The position numbers and the translations under genes were made by a program. The notes beneath the pieces were generated by a model. It had not been told where the DNA came from, did not search any database, and saw only the letters and a list, made by a program, of their open reading frames with translations. From assembly GCA_009835735.1 (NCBI GenBank), contig VXWX01000048.1:1-51723 (forward strand): DNA of 51,723 nucleotides, written 5' to 3'. The DNA is from Acidimicrobiaceae bacterium (lineage in GTDB: Bacteria; Actinomycetota; Acidimicrobiia; Acidimicrobiales; Aldehydirespiratoraceae). Every line of letters starts with the position of its first letter. The first letter of the stretch is position 1. Positions 8,753 to 16,523 of this stretch are shown here, piece by piece.

Positions 8753-9562
8753 CTACTCGATTCTCTGCGGGATGTCGCGTTCGAGGATGTCGCCGTAGTC
8801 GTCTCGGCCGATCAGCACGAACCCCGTCTTGATGACCTCAGCCAGGATCTGCAGGCCGAACAGGAAGAAGCCCACCAGCAGCATCGTCTTGATCGGCCCC
8901 ACCGCGAGACCGCCCGCATCCACAGCCTCCTCCCAGCTCTGCCAGACCCGCCAGCCGGCGGGCCACTCGCCGTTGTGGCGCCGGCCGAGGGCGGCCGCCG
9001 CGTAGTGCTGCAGGATGCGGACGCTCATGAAGATGAAGGGGAGCAACAGCATCGTGTGCATACCGAAGTCGAGCGCCGCCTTGGTCTTGTTCCGGAAGTT
9101 CACCCACCAGAAGTCGATGCGGGGGTTCACCCCATCGCGCACACCGACGTTGATAGCCATCAGGAACATCAGCCCGAACGACTGCCAGGCCAGGCTGACT
9201 ACTTCACCGATGAGGATGTCCTGTTCCACGTACTCGTTGCTGTACCGGGTGATCACGTTGAAGAACTGCAGGATGAACACAGCCCAGGCCAAGATCATCG
9301 CCAGCTTCAAGGTGACCTTCGGGATGGCTTCGATCCCCAGACGCAGGCGATGAAGCCCGTCGTGCCACGCCGACAAAGCCACACCGGCGACGAGAAGCAT
9401 CCACCACCACCACTCGAAGTGACCGATCAAGTAGGACGTGTCAACGAGCAGGTGGGCGACGAGTGCCGCCAGCAACGTCCCCAGCGACAACCATCCCGCC
9501 GGGTGCAGAATCCTCCAGCGCTGCACCTGCTGACCGGACTCCGGCGCGGTCGTCACCGACAT
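8753..9562 (-). CDS. dctQ: TRAP transporter small permease subunit (DctQ)
   Basis: Small membrane subunit that partners DctM, 269 residues and larger than the classical ~170. Two extra N-terminal helices (about 30-50 and 55-70) precede the four-helix DctQ core: ILAWAVFILQFFNV, VVSLAWQSFGLMF, MLLLPFIFMSVRIL and TMLLVGFFLFGLQIL. The conserved REGVHVR-like loop appears as GVRDGVNPRIDFWW. It is the first gene of the TRAP operon, diverging from the PaaD-like gene across about 95 bp. Confidence 0.88.
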   Translation of the reverse strand: MSVTTAPESGQQVQRWRILHPAGWLSLGTLLAALVAHLLVDTSYLIGHFEWWWWMLLVAGVALSAWHDGLHRLRLGIEAIPKVTLKLAMILAWAVFILQFFNVITRYSNEYVEQDILIGEVVSLAWQSFGLMFLMAINVGVRDGVNPRIDFWWVNFRNKTKAALDFGMHTMLLLPFIFMSVRILQHYAAAALGRRHNGEWPAGWRVWQSWEEAVDAGGLAVGPIKTMLLVGFFLFGLQILAEVIKTGFVLIGRDDYGDILERDIPQRIE

Positions 9563-9656
9563 GGTGCGACACTAGTGGTCCGGCGGCTTCGGCTGCTAGC
9601 GAGGCGGCAGCATCCGGCGGCGCAGCCCGAGTCTTGCGGACGTAAGGTTGAAGGTG

Positions 9657-10124
9657 ATGAGCAACCTCTGCACCATCCGCGAGATCGACGTTATCGACGC
9701 CCTCCGGAGTGTGGACGACCCCGAGTATCCGGGGGTCAGCGTGGTCGACATGGGCATGATCAGCGCCGTCGAGTTCGCTGGCGGGCGGGTTGCGATCGAG
9801 CTGATCACCACCTTCAGCGGCTGCCCGGCCCTGGACGTCATCTCGTCCGAGATCGCCAGCGCAGTCGGGACTCTGGACGGCATCACCGCCGTCGAGGTGC
9901 GACGCAGCGCCGAGGCCTGGGACACATCGAGGCTCAGCGAGCATGCTCGGACCGTGATGGCCCGGGACTTCACAGTGGCCGTCGCCGTGCCCGGCAGGCC
10001 GGCCGAGTGTCCCCGTTGCGGGGCTGCGGCACTGGTGGAGCAGTCGCCCTTCGGGCCGGCCCGGTGCCGAGCGATCTACCGCTGCACAGCCTGCTGTGAG
10101 GTCGTGGAGGTGCTACGAGCCTGA
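9657..10124 (+). CDS. PaaD-like MIP18 (DUF59) family protein with C-terminal zinc ribbon
   Basis: A 155-residue protein with an N-terminal MIP18/DUF59 fold (IDALRSVDDPEYPGVSVVDMG; TFSGCPALDVI with the conserved Cys) and a C-terminal four-Cys ribbon CPRCG ... CRAIYRCTACCEV. This layout is that of PaaD, the Fe-S maturation accessory of phenylacetyl-CoA epoxidase. None of paaA, B, C or E is nearby, so the target is unknown; an Fe-S assembly role for another oxygenase is inferred. Starts at 9648 (TTG), 9654 (GTG) and 9657 (ATG) are all possible; TAAGG lies just upstream. The 3-prime end overlaps the convergent bsaP-like gene by 12 nt. Confidence 0.75.
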   Translation: MSNLCTIREIDVIDALRSVDDPEYPGVSVVDMGMISAVEFAGGRVAIELITTFSGCPALDVISSEIASAVGTLDGITAVEVRRSAEAWDTSRLSEHARTVMARDFTVAVAVPGRPAECPRCGAAALVEQSPFGPARCRAIYRCTACCEVVEVLRA

Positions 10125-10292
10125 ACGGGTCGTGCCGCAGTTGCGGCACCTGGCCGTCCAGCCAGCGGGACTGACCGAAGTGGCCAACCACGCGCCGCAG
10201 GACCAGCAGTAGCGGGGCGGATCGAGTTCGGGCAGGCAGCCGGCACAGTCTCGGTGACCGCAGCCGCTGCAATGGTGCTCCTGGCCGCTCAA
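10113..10292 (-). CDS. bsaP: Biotin synthase auxiliary protein BsaP-like small cysteine-rich protein
   Basis: A 59-residue protein. It has eight cysteines in four CxxC pairs (C8/C11, C16/C19, C29/C32, C49/C52), with HHCSGCG, CAGCLPELDPPRYCWSC and GWTARCRNCG. The spacing and the LDPPR segment match the small proteins annotated as biotin synthase auxiliary protein next to actinobacterial bioB, which support the BioB iron-sulfur cluster. The start is TTG at 10292, overlapping the bioB stop as TTGA, so translation is coupled. The reading frame that covers most of this interval on the same strand is a shadow with no domain. Family assignment is from memory of the pattern; the coupling to bioB strongly supports it. 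Confidence 0.8.
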   Translation of the reverse strand: MSGQEHHCSGCGHRDCAGCLPELDPPRYCWSCGAWLATSVSPAGWTARCRNCGTTRSGS

Positions 10293-11287
10293 ACCGCGGC
10301 GGACAGACTCCCGATCGGCATACGCAGATCGGCAAGCATGTCCAGATCCTGCTGGGGCGATCGTCCCAGAGTGGTCAGGTAGTTGCCCACGATCAGGGCG
10401 TTGATCCCGGATGTCATTCCCATGGCCTGGAGGTCGCGCAGGGTTATCTCCCGGCCGCCCGCATAGCGCAGGATCACCGACGGCAACGCCAGCCGGAACA
10501 GTGCGATCCAGCGGATGGCCTCGAGGGCTCCCACCGGTTTGCGGATCTGCAACGGCGTGCCCGGCCGTGGGTTCAGGAAGTTGATGGGCACTTCGCAGGG
10601 CTCTACCGCCCTTATCTGCTCGATCAGCTCCAGACGCTGCTCGACGCTCTCACCCATGCCGAGAAGCACTCCGCAGCACAGTTCCATGCCGGCCTCGCGC
10701 ACGTAGGTGCAGGTGTCGACCCGCTCGTCGAAGCTGTGGGTGGTCACGACCCGGCCGAAGAACGACCGGCTCGTCTCCAGGTTGTGGTTGTAGCGGTGGA
10801 CCCCGGCCGCGGCCAGTTCGAAGGCCTGGTCCCGGGTCAGGATGCCTGCGCTGATCGCGACGTTGAGGCCGGTTTCGGCCGAGACCAACGCTGTCAGTTC
10901 GATCAGGCGGTCCATGGTGCGGCGATCCGGGCCGCGCACCGCCAGCACCATGCAGAACTCGCTGGCCCCCAGTTCCTCGGTCTCGCGGGCCGCGGCCAGC
11001 ACCTCTTCGGTGTCGAGAAACGGCGTGGCCTTGACCTGAGTGTCGAATGCGGCCGACTGGCTGCAGAAGTGGCAGTCCTCCGGGCAGCCGCCGGTCTTGG
11101 CCGACAGGATGCCCTCGACCTCGACAGCCGGACCGGCCCACGCCAGGCGCACCTCGTGGGCCAGGCCGGCCAGCGAGGGCACTGCCGAGTCGTCGACCGC
11201 GGCCAACTCGGCCAGCTCATCGACGGTGAGTTGCCGGCGCCCATCGAGCAGCGCGGCCGACGCGCCAGCGATGGCAGGCCCGGTCAC
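10289..11287 (-). CDS. bioB: Biotin synthase
   Basis: Radical-SAM enzyme that inserts sulfur into dethiobiotin, the last step of biotin synthesis. Of 332 residues, the [4Fe-4S] motif is CPEDCHFC (Cys68, Cys72, Cys75). SAM and substrate motifs follow: YNHNLETS, TTHSFDERVDT, ELCCGVLLGMGES, FLNPRPGTPL and GGREITLRD. The GTG start at 11287 gives a normal N-terminus. Only 24 nt separate it from the stop of the upstream solute-binding gene, so it may be read from that transcript as well as its own promoter. No bioA/F/D is present in the window. It is coupled to bsaP. Confidence 0.96.
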   Translation of the reverse strand: MTGPAIAGASAALLDGRRQLTVDELAELAAVDDSAVPSLAGLAHEVRLAWAGPAVEVEGILSAKTGGCPEDCHFCSQSAAFDTQVKATPFLDTEEVLAAARETEELGASEFCMVLAVRGPDRRTMDRLIELTALVSAETGLNVAISAGILTRDQAFELAAAGVHRYNHNLETSRSFFGRVVTTHSFDERVDTCTYVREAGMELCCGVLLGMGESVEQRLELIEQIRAVEPCEVPINFLNPRPGTPLQIRKPVGALEAIRWIALFRLALPSVILRYAGGREITLRDLQAMGMTSGINALIVGNYLTTLGRSPQQDLDMLADLRMPIGSLSAAV

Positions 11288-11311
11288 GCCGATGATCCTA
11301 GGTGGGCTCGA

Positions 11312-12934
11312 TCATGACGCCTTGAAACAGGGCTCGTACTCCCAGTTCAAGGCGGTCTCGGAGGCGTAGGGCCCCTTGATGAGGGTGAAGCCGTTGTTGC
11401 TTCCCTCCTCCGACACCGTCACACCCGGCGTGTACCGCGAGAGGTCGACGTCGTACAGGTAGGTCTCACGCACGACGTTGTTGTTGGGGTTGCCCCGCCA
11501 ACTCTGGTCCGGCGAGAGGTCCTTGAGGTCGGCGGTTATCTGGTTGGCCGCCGCCAGCACGCCGGCCCTGGTGAGGTTGCCGTTGCTGATGGCCTGGTCC
11601 AAGACCTGGTGGGCGATGTAGCCCAGGATCCAGCTGACGATGTAGACGTCATCGAACGACGCGTCCGGGCGGTACTCGCGCATCCCGGCGATCATGTCCT
11701 GCATGCCCTCCGAGTCTTCAGCGTCCCACAGCACCACGTAGGTGGAATGGGTGTAGACGGCGTCAGCCAGCTCCGCGAAGCCCTCGATGCTGAGCAGAGC
11801 CGGGTTCCAGCTGGGGGCGTTGCCCGCCCACCGACCGGTGAAGCCCGCTTGGGCGGCGCCGCCCATCAGGTTCGCGGTCGTGGAGGGACTCGTGGCGAGC
11901 CACACCCAGTCGGCACCGGACTCGACGATGCGGGTGATGACCGGGGTGAGGTCGGCGCCGGGGATCACTTGGGCTTGGCCGTCATAGACGATGTTGAGGC
12001 CCAGTGCCTCCGCCGCGATCTTCGCACCCTCGGCGCCGTCCTCGCCGTAGTCGCCGGGGAAGCTGGCGATAGCGAAATCGGGGCCATAGGTCTCCGCCAT
12101 GTACGTCACACCGTTCATGGCCTCGAGGCAGTAGTTGGTCCCCACCTCGAACACGTTCTTGCCGATCTGGGGGTCTGCCCATCCCGAGTACCACGAGATC
12201 GGGATGGCGGCCAGGTTGTCCTCGATGAGCGACTCGGCAGTGGCCGCAGTGTGGGGCGAGCCGACGGACATGCTGAACATCACCACGCTCTGGTCGCCGT
12301 CGCCCGCCATGGCCTCGTAGTTCTCCAGATGCTTGGGAACGTCGTAGCCGTTGTCCAGCACAACCGGCTCGACGGCCCAGCCTTGGATCCCGCCAGTGTC
12401 ATTGACCCGCTCCCAGTAGGCCAGATGCCCGTCGGTGATCTTGGTGATCAACGGGGCAAAGATGCCGGTCAGGTCGGTGTTCAGACCCACCCGGATCGTC
12501 TTTGACTCGATGTCCACGCCGAGATCGTGGGCTATCGCGCCCTCGGCCGCGGTCAGCGCTTCCTGGGCCGCGGCAGCTTCCCCCGCGGCCGCGTCGGCCT
12601 CCGCCCGGGCTGCTTCCAGCGCCGCCTGCGCCGCGTCGGCCTCGGCCTGGGCTGCTTCCAGCGCCGCCTGCGCCTCGGCCTGCTGTTCAGCGCTCGCCTC
12701 CGCAGCGGACGCCTCGGCCTCGGCCAGCCTTGCCGCGGCCTCCTCGGCCGCAGCCTGGGCCGTTTCGGCCTCGGCTTGCGCCGCGGCTCTCGCCGCTTCG
12801 GCTGCGGCGGCCCTCTCCGCTTCGGCCGCCGCGGCGGCGTCGGCTACCGACGTGTCCGGCTCGTCGTCGCCGCAGGCCGGGGCAACCAGGGCCACAGCAC
12901 AGAGGACCACCAGCGTCCATTTCATTGGTCTCAC
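11312..12934 (-). CDS. Liv-type ABC solute-binding lipoprotein with coiled-coil stalk (copy 1)
   Basis: Extracytoplasmic receptor for a branched-chain amino acid-type ABC importer, 540 residues. The GTG start at 12934 follows GGAGGA by 7 nt. A short signal peptide ends in a lipobox with Cys21. Residues 31-131 are almost entirely Ala, Glu, Gln and Arg in a pattern expected to form a long helix or coiled coil. The LivJ-type two-lobe domain begins near IRVGLNTDLTGIFAPL (148). The usual receptor has only a short linker here. A paralogue at 14752 shares both stalk and binding domain. The gene lies downstream of livF-livG on the same strand. Ligand unknown. Confidence 0.9.
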   Translation of the reverse strand: MRPMKWTLVVLCAVALVAPACGDDEPDTSVADAAAAAEAERAAAAEAARAAAQAEAETAQAAAEEAAARLAEAEASAAEASAEQQAEAQAALEAAQAEADAAQAALEAARAEADAAAGEAAAAQEALTAAEGAIAHDLGVDIESKTIRVGLNTDLTGIFAPLITKITDGHLAYWERVNDTGGIQGWAVEPVVLDNGYDVPKHLENYEAMAGDGDQSVVMFSMSVGSPHTAATAESLIEDNLAAIPISWYSGWADPQIGKNVFEVGTNYCLEAMNGVTYMAETYGPDFAIASFPGDYGEDGAEGAKIAAEALGLNIVYDGQAQVIPGADLTPVITRIVESGADWVWLATSPSTTANLMGGAAQAGFTGRWAGNAPSWNPALLSIEGFAELADAVYTHSTYVVLWDAEDSEGMQDMIAGMREYRPDASFDDVYIVSWILGYIAHQVLDQAISNGNLTRAGVLAAANQITADLKDLSPDQSWRGNPNNNVVRETYLYDVDLSRYTPGVTVSEEGSNNGFTLIKGPYASETALNWEYEPCFKAS

Positions 12935-13037
12935 AGTCTCTTCCTCCCTCGGCGAACGCTACCTGTTGCCCGCGAGTATGGGCCGCACGCATGCGCCGGC
13001 CGGCCCGGCCTCCGGGGCCCGTTCTCAGGCGGCCAAC

Positions 13038-13844
13038 TCACTCGGCGGTGGACGTGTCCAGTTCCGTGCTGCCCAGGTAGGCCGCGATCACGTTGGGATC
13101 GCGCTGCACCTCTGCCGGAGACCCCTCTGAGATCCGGCGACCGAAGTCCAGGACCATCACCCGGTCCGCGATGTCCATCACCAGGCCCATGTCGTGCTCC
13201 ACCATGAGCAGGGTGATGCCGAGCTCGCGCCGGATGTCGAGGATGAAGCGGGCCATGTCCTCGGTCTCCTCGAGGTTCATTCCGGCCACTGGTTCATCGA
13301 GCATGAGCATCTCAGGATCCATGGCCAGCGCCCGGCCGAGCTCTACTCGCTTCTGGATCCCGTAGGGCAGCAAGGCCACCGGGTGCTTCCGCCACCCCTC
13401 GATCTCCAGGAAGTCGATGATGTCCTCGACCTTGCGGCGGTGCTCGATCTCCTCCCGCTTGGCCTTGCCCACCCACACCGCGCCGGCCAGGAACGACCCG
13501 GTCATGCGGATGTGCCGTCCGGTGAGCAGGTTGTCGAGCACGGTCATGTGGGAGAACAGCTCGATGTTCTGGAACGTGCGGGCCACCCCCAGTTGGGCTA
13601 CCCGGTCGGGCCGGGTGCCCATGATGGAAGCCCCCTTCCAGCGGATGTCGCCCGACTGGGGCCGGTACACCTGCGAGATGGAGTTGAAGATCGATGTCTT
13701 GCCCGCGCCGTTGGGACCGATGATGGCGAACAGCTCGGCCTCCCGGACCTCGAATGACACCGAGTCGATGGCCGTCACCCCGCCGAAGCGCAAGGAGATG
13801 TCGTCCACCTCGAGCAGGGCGGGAGCCGACTCTCCAGAGCTCAT
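13038..13844 (-). CDS. livG: ABC transporter ATP-binding protein, LivG family
   Basis: One of two cytoplasmic ATPases of the Liv-type importer, 268 residues. Walker A is GPNGAGKTS (residues 40-48), a LivG-type Q-loop and IGTRP-like insertion follow, the signature is degenerate (LPYGIQKRVELGRAL), Walker B is MLMLDEPVAGM and the switch is VEHDM. Its ATG overlaps the livF stop as ATGA (13841-13844). The unusual signature segment (YGIQKR instead of YGxQRR/SGGQ) is within the range seen for LivG. Confidence 0.92.
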   Translation of the reverse strand: MSSGESAPALLEVDDISLRFGGVTAIDSVSFEVREAELFAIIGPNGAGKTSIFNSISQVYRPQSGDIRWKGASIMGTRPDRVAQLGVARTFQNIELFSHMTVLDNLLTGRHIRMTGSFLAGAVWVGKAKREEIEHRRKVEDIIDFLEIEGWRKHPVALLPYGIQKRVELGRALAMDPEMLMLDEPVAGMNLEETEDMARFILDIRRELGITLLMVEHDMGLVMDIADRVMVLDFGRRISEGSPAEVQRDPNVIAAYLGSTELDTSTAE

Positions 13845-14632
13845 GACAGCCAGCGCTTGCGGCGCTTGTAGTGCTTGACGTCGCGGAACGACTTGCGCTC
13901 CCCCTCGGCGTGCAGGCCCAGATAGAACTCCTGCACGTCCTCGTCGGCCAGGAGCTTCTTGGGATCGCCGTCCATGACCACCTTGCCCGACTCCATGACG
14001 TAGCCGTAGTGGGCGATGGACAGGGCCATGACCGCATTCTGCTCGATCAGCAGCACGCTGGTGCCCTGGGCATTGATGTCGGTGATGATGTCCCGTATCT
14101 GCTGGATGAGCATCGGCGCGAGCCCCAGTGAGGGCTCGTCGAGGATTAGCAGCTTCGGATCGGCCATCAGCGCCCGCCCGATGGCCAGCATCTGCTGCTC
14201 GCCGCCGGACAGGTACCCGGCCGTGTCCCGCCGCCGCCCCTGCAGGAGCGGGAACAGTTCCATAACCCGCTCGTAGGCCTCCTCGTTCTCCTTCCGGTCG
14301 CGCACGGTGAAGGCACCCGTGTTGAGGTTCTCGTCCACGGTCAACTCGGCAAAGATCCGGCGGCCCTCCATCACCTGGGTGATCCCGGCCTCGACGATGC
14401 GAGACGGCTTGAAATTGGAGATGTCCGTGCCGTTCCAGACGATGGAGCCCTTGGTGATGTCGCCCTCGTGTACGTCGAGGAGTCCGGTGATGGCCCGCAC
14501 CGCGGTGGTCTTGCCCGCTCCGTTGGCGCCGAGCACCGCCACGATGCTGCCGTCGGGGACATCGATGGACAGGCCGCGCAGCACGAGGACGACCTCGTTG
14601 TAGACGACCTCAAGGTTGGCGACTTCGAGCAT
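13841..14632 (-). CDS. livF: ABC transporter ATP-binding protein, LivF family
   Basis: Second ATPase of the importer, 263 residues. Walker A is GANGAGKTT (33-41), the signature LSGGEQQMLAIGRAL is complete, Walker B is LLILDEPSLGL and the switch region is LIEQN. The C-terminus is about 20 residues longer than the usual ~235 and highly basic (KSFRDVKHYKRRKRW). It is preceded by a 119-nt gap holding a strong hairpin and a dispersed repeat, so it may have its own promoter. Confidence 0.93.
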   Translation of the reverse strand: MLEVANLEVVYNEVVLVLRGLSIDVPDGSIVAVLGANGAGKTTAVRAITGLLDVHEGDITKGSIVWNGTDISNFKPSRIVEAGITQVMEGRRIFAELTVDENLNTGAFTVRDRKENEEAYERVMELFPLLQGRRRDTAGYLSGGEQQMLAIGRALMADPKLLILDEPSLGLAPMLIQQIRDIITDINAQGTSVLLIEQNAVMALSIAHYGYVMESGKVVMDGDPKKLLADEDVQEFYLGLHAEGERKSFRDVKHYKRRKRWLS

Positions 14633-14653
14633 GTAGCAGTCTGGTGGGCGGAG

Positions 14654-14691
14654 GGCCCGAGCGGCCCGTGAGTGCAGCGAACGGGAGCGGG
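14654..14691 (+). repeat. Dispersed repeat copy C
   Basis: A 38-nt match to the repeat core (GGCCCGAGCGGCCCGTGAG ... GAGCGGG) with three substitutions and no indel relative to copy B. It lies in the gap between livF and the upstream lipoprotein gene, on the strand opposite to both flanking genes. Confidence 0.8.
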
Positions 14692-14700
14692 TATCAGGCC

Positions 14701-14736
14701 CGGCGGGGCGGCCTGCGCTGCAGTGCCGCCCCGCCG
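14701..14736 (-). terminator. GC-rich hairpin after solute-binding gene copy 2
   Basis: CGGCGGGGCGGC and GCCGCCCCGCCG form a perfect 12-bp stem around a 12-nt loop, starting 15 nt past the lipoprotein stop. There is no T-run. It may act as a partial terminator or as an mRNA 3-prime stabiliser, giving more receptor than ATPase mRNA. Confidence 0.55.
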
Positions 14737-14751
14737 ACGGGCCTTAACGGA

Positions 14752-16431
14752 TTAGGAAGCCACGAAGCAGGGCTCGTACTCCCAGTTGAGGGCTGTCTCG
14801 GAGGCGTAGGGCCCCTTGATCAGCGAGAAGCCGCTGTTGGCCCTCTCGTCCGAGATGGTGGCCCCCGGTGTGTACAGCGACAGGTCGACGTCGTACAGGT
14901 AGGTCTCGCGCACCACGTTGTCGTTGGGGTTGCCCACCCACGACTGGTCGGGTGCCAGACCGTTCAGGTCGGCCGTGATCTGATTGGCCGCGGCCAACAC
15001 CCCGGCCCGAGTGATGTTGCCGTTGCTGATGGCTTGGTCGAGGATCTGGTGCACGACGTAGCCCTGGATCCAGCTGATGATGTAGAAGTCGTCCCAGCTG
15101 GCCTCGGGGCGGTACTCCCGCATTACGTCGAGCAGTTCCTGCATGCCTGCGGCCTCTCCTACCGCGCCGGCGCCGGCGCCCTCGCCCAGCAGCACCGTGT
15201 AGGTGGAGTGGGTGTAGAACGCGTCGGCCAACTCCTTGAAGCCGTCGACGAGCAGCAGCGCCGGGTTCCAGCTGGGCGCGCTGCCTATCCACTGACCGGT
15301 GTAGCCGGCCGCGGCCGAGCCGCCCAGGAGCTGTGCCGTCGTGCTGGGGTTGAGCGTGACCCACACCCAGTCGGCTTCGGACTCGACGATGCCGGTGATG
15401 ACCGGGGTCTGGTCCGCGCCGGGGATGACCGCGCCCTCGCCGTCGTAGACGACGTTGAGGCCCAGTGCCTCGGCCGCGATCTTCACGCCCCGGGCCGCGT
15501 CCTGGCCGTAGTCGCCGGGGAAGGTGGCGATGGCCACGTTCGGACCGTAGGTCTCGGCCATGTAGGTCGTGCCGTTCATGGCCTCGATGCAGTAGTTGGT
15601 CTGCACCTCGAACAGGTTCTTGCCGATCGATGGGTCGGCCCAGCCCGAGTACCACGACAGCGGGATGGCGGCCATGTTGTCCTCGATGAGCAGTTCGGCG
15701 GTCGCCGCGGAGTGAGGTGAGCCGGTCGACGTGGCGAACATCACCACGCTCTCGGGACCGTCACCCGAGAAGACCTCGTAGTTCTCGAGGTGTGTGGGCA
15801 CGTCGTAGGCGTTGTCGAGCACGACCGGCTCGATCGTCCAGCCCTGGATCCCGCCGTTGTCGTTGACCCACTCCCAGTAGACCAGGTGGGCGTCGGTGAT
15901 CTTGGTGGTGAGCGGAGCGAAGATGCCGGTCAGGTCGGTGTTGAGGCCAACCCGGATCGTCTTCGACTCGATGTCCACACCGATGTCGTGAGCTATGGCC
16001 CCTTCGACCACGGCCAGCGCCTCCTGGGCGGCAGCAGCTTCACTGGCGGCCGCCTCCGCTTCGGCTTGGGCCGCCTCCGCGGCGGCCTGAGCAGCTTCGG
16101 CCTCAGCTTGGGCCGCTTCCAGCGCGGCTTGCGCCTCAGCCTGCTGTTCAGCGCTCGCCTCCGCGGCGGCCGCCTCAGCTTCGGCCAGCTTTGCCGCGGC
16201 TTCGTCGGCCGCGGCTTGGGCATCCTCCGCGGCGGTCTGGGCCGCGTCGGCCTCCGCTTGCGCCGCGGCCCGCTCCGCTTCAGCAGCTGCGGCCTCAGCC
16301 TCAGCTGCCGCGGCCCGCTCCGCTTCAGCAGCTGCGTCGGCGGCCGACGTATCGGGTTCGTCGTCGCCGCAGGCCGAGGCGACCAGGGCCACGGCACACA
16401 TCACTGCAAGCAACCATCTCGTTCGTTTCAC
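14752..16431 (-). CDS. Liv-type ABC solute-binding lipoprotein with coiled-coil stalk (copy 2)
   Basis: Paralogue of the receptor at 11312, 559 residues. The GTG at 16431 has GGGAGG seven bases upstream; the much longer open frame reaching back into livM is an artefact of GC-rich DNA. The lipobox ends in Cys21. The Ala/Glu/Gln stalk spans 31-143, twelve residues longer than in copy 1, and the segment EASAEQQAEAQAALEAAQAE is identical in both. The binding domain begins GVDIESKTIRVGLNTDLTG, also shared. An extra GEGAGAGAVGEAAG insertion sits in the C-terminal lobe (about 15155-15195). It directly follows livH-livM. Confidence 0.9.
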   Translation of the reverse strand: MKRTRWLLAVMCAVALVASACGDDEPDTSAADAAAEAERAAAAEAEAAAAEAERAAAQAEADAAQTAAEDAQAAADEAAAKLAEAEAAAAEASAEQQAEAQAALEAAQAEAEAAQAAAEAAQAEAEAAASEAAAAQEALAVVEGAIAHDIGVDIESKTIRVGLNTDLTGIFAPLTTKITDAHLVYWEWVNDNGGIQGWTIEPVVLDNAYDVPTHLENYEVFSGDGPESVVMFATSTGSPHSAATAELLIEDNMAAIPLSWYSGWADPSIGKNLFEVQTNYCIEAMNGTTYMAETYGPNVAIATFPGDYGQDAARGVKIAAEALGLNVVYDGEGAVIPGADQTPVITGIVESEADWVWVTLNPSTTAQLLGGSAAAGYTGQWIGSAPSWNPALLLVDGFKELADAFYTHSTYTVLLGEGAGAGAVGEAAGMQELLDVMREYRPEASWDDFYIISWIQGYVVHQILDQAISNGNITRAGVLAAANQITADLNGLAPDQSWVGNPNDNVVRETYLYDVDLSLYTPGATISDERANSGFSLIKGPYASETALNWEYEPCFVAS

Positions 16432-16523
16432 GGTATTGCCTCCCCAGGTTGTCTGTTGGTTTTGGAGCACTCGTACGGTGCCCACATCTTGACGGAGGAT
16501 TGCTGCCTTTTCAATAGCGAACC

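Noticed and set aside
9970..10335. 121-residue minus-strand frame across the bioB end
   Set aside because: Different phase from the Cys-rich bsaP frame and overlaps two real genes; no recognisable sequence.
10293..11311. Search for a biotin operator (BirA box) near bioB
   Set aside because: The 24-nt upstream gap is too short and no palindromic operator is visible.
11609..12505. 298-codon plus-strand frame
   Set aside because: Antisense shadow of the solute-binding protein domain.
12502..13207. Plus-strand frames opposite the receptor stalk, very rich in Pro/Arg or Ala/Ser
   Set aside because: They mirror the repetitive Ala/Glu codons of the real gene; no start signal or family resemblance.
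15993..16397. Repetitive Ala/Glu codons resembling a direct-repeat array
   Set aside because: Not CRISPR: no uniform repeat and spacer structure; it is coding sequence of a coiled coil.
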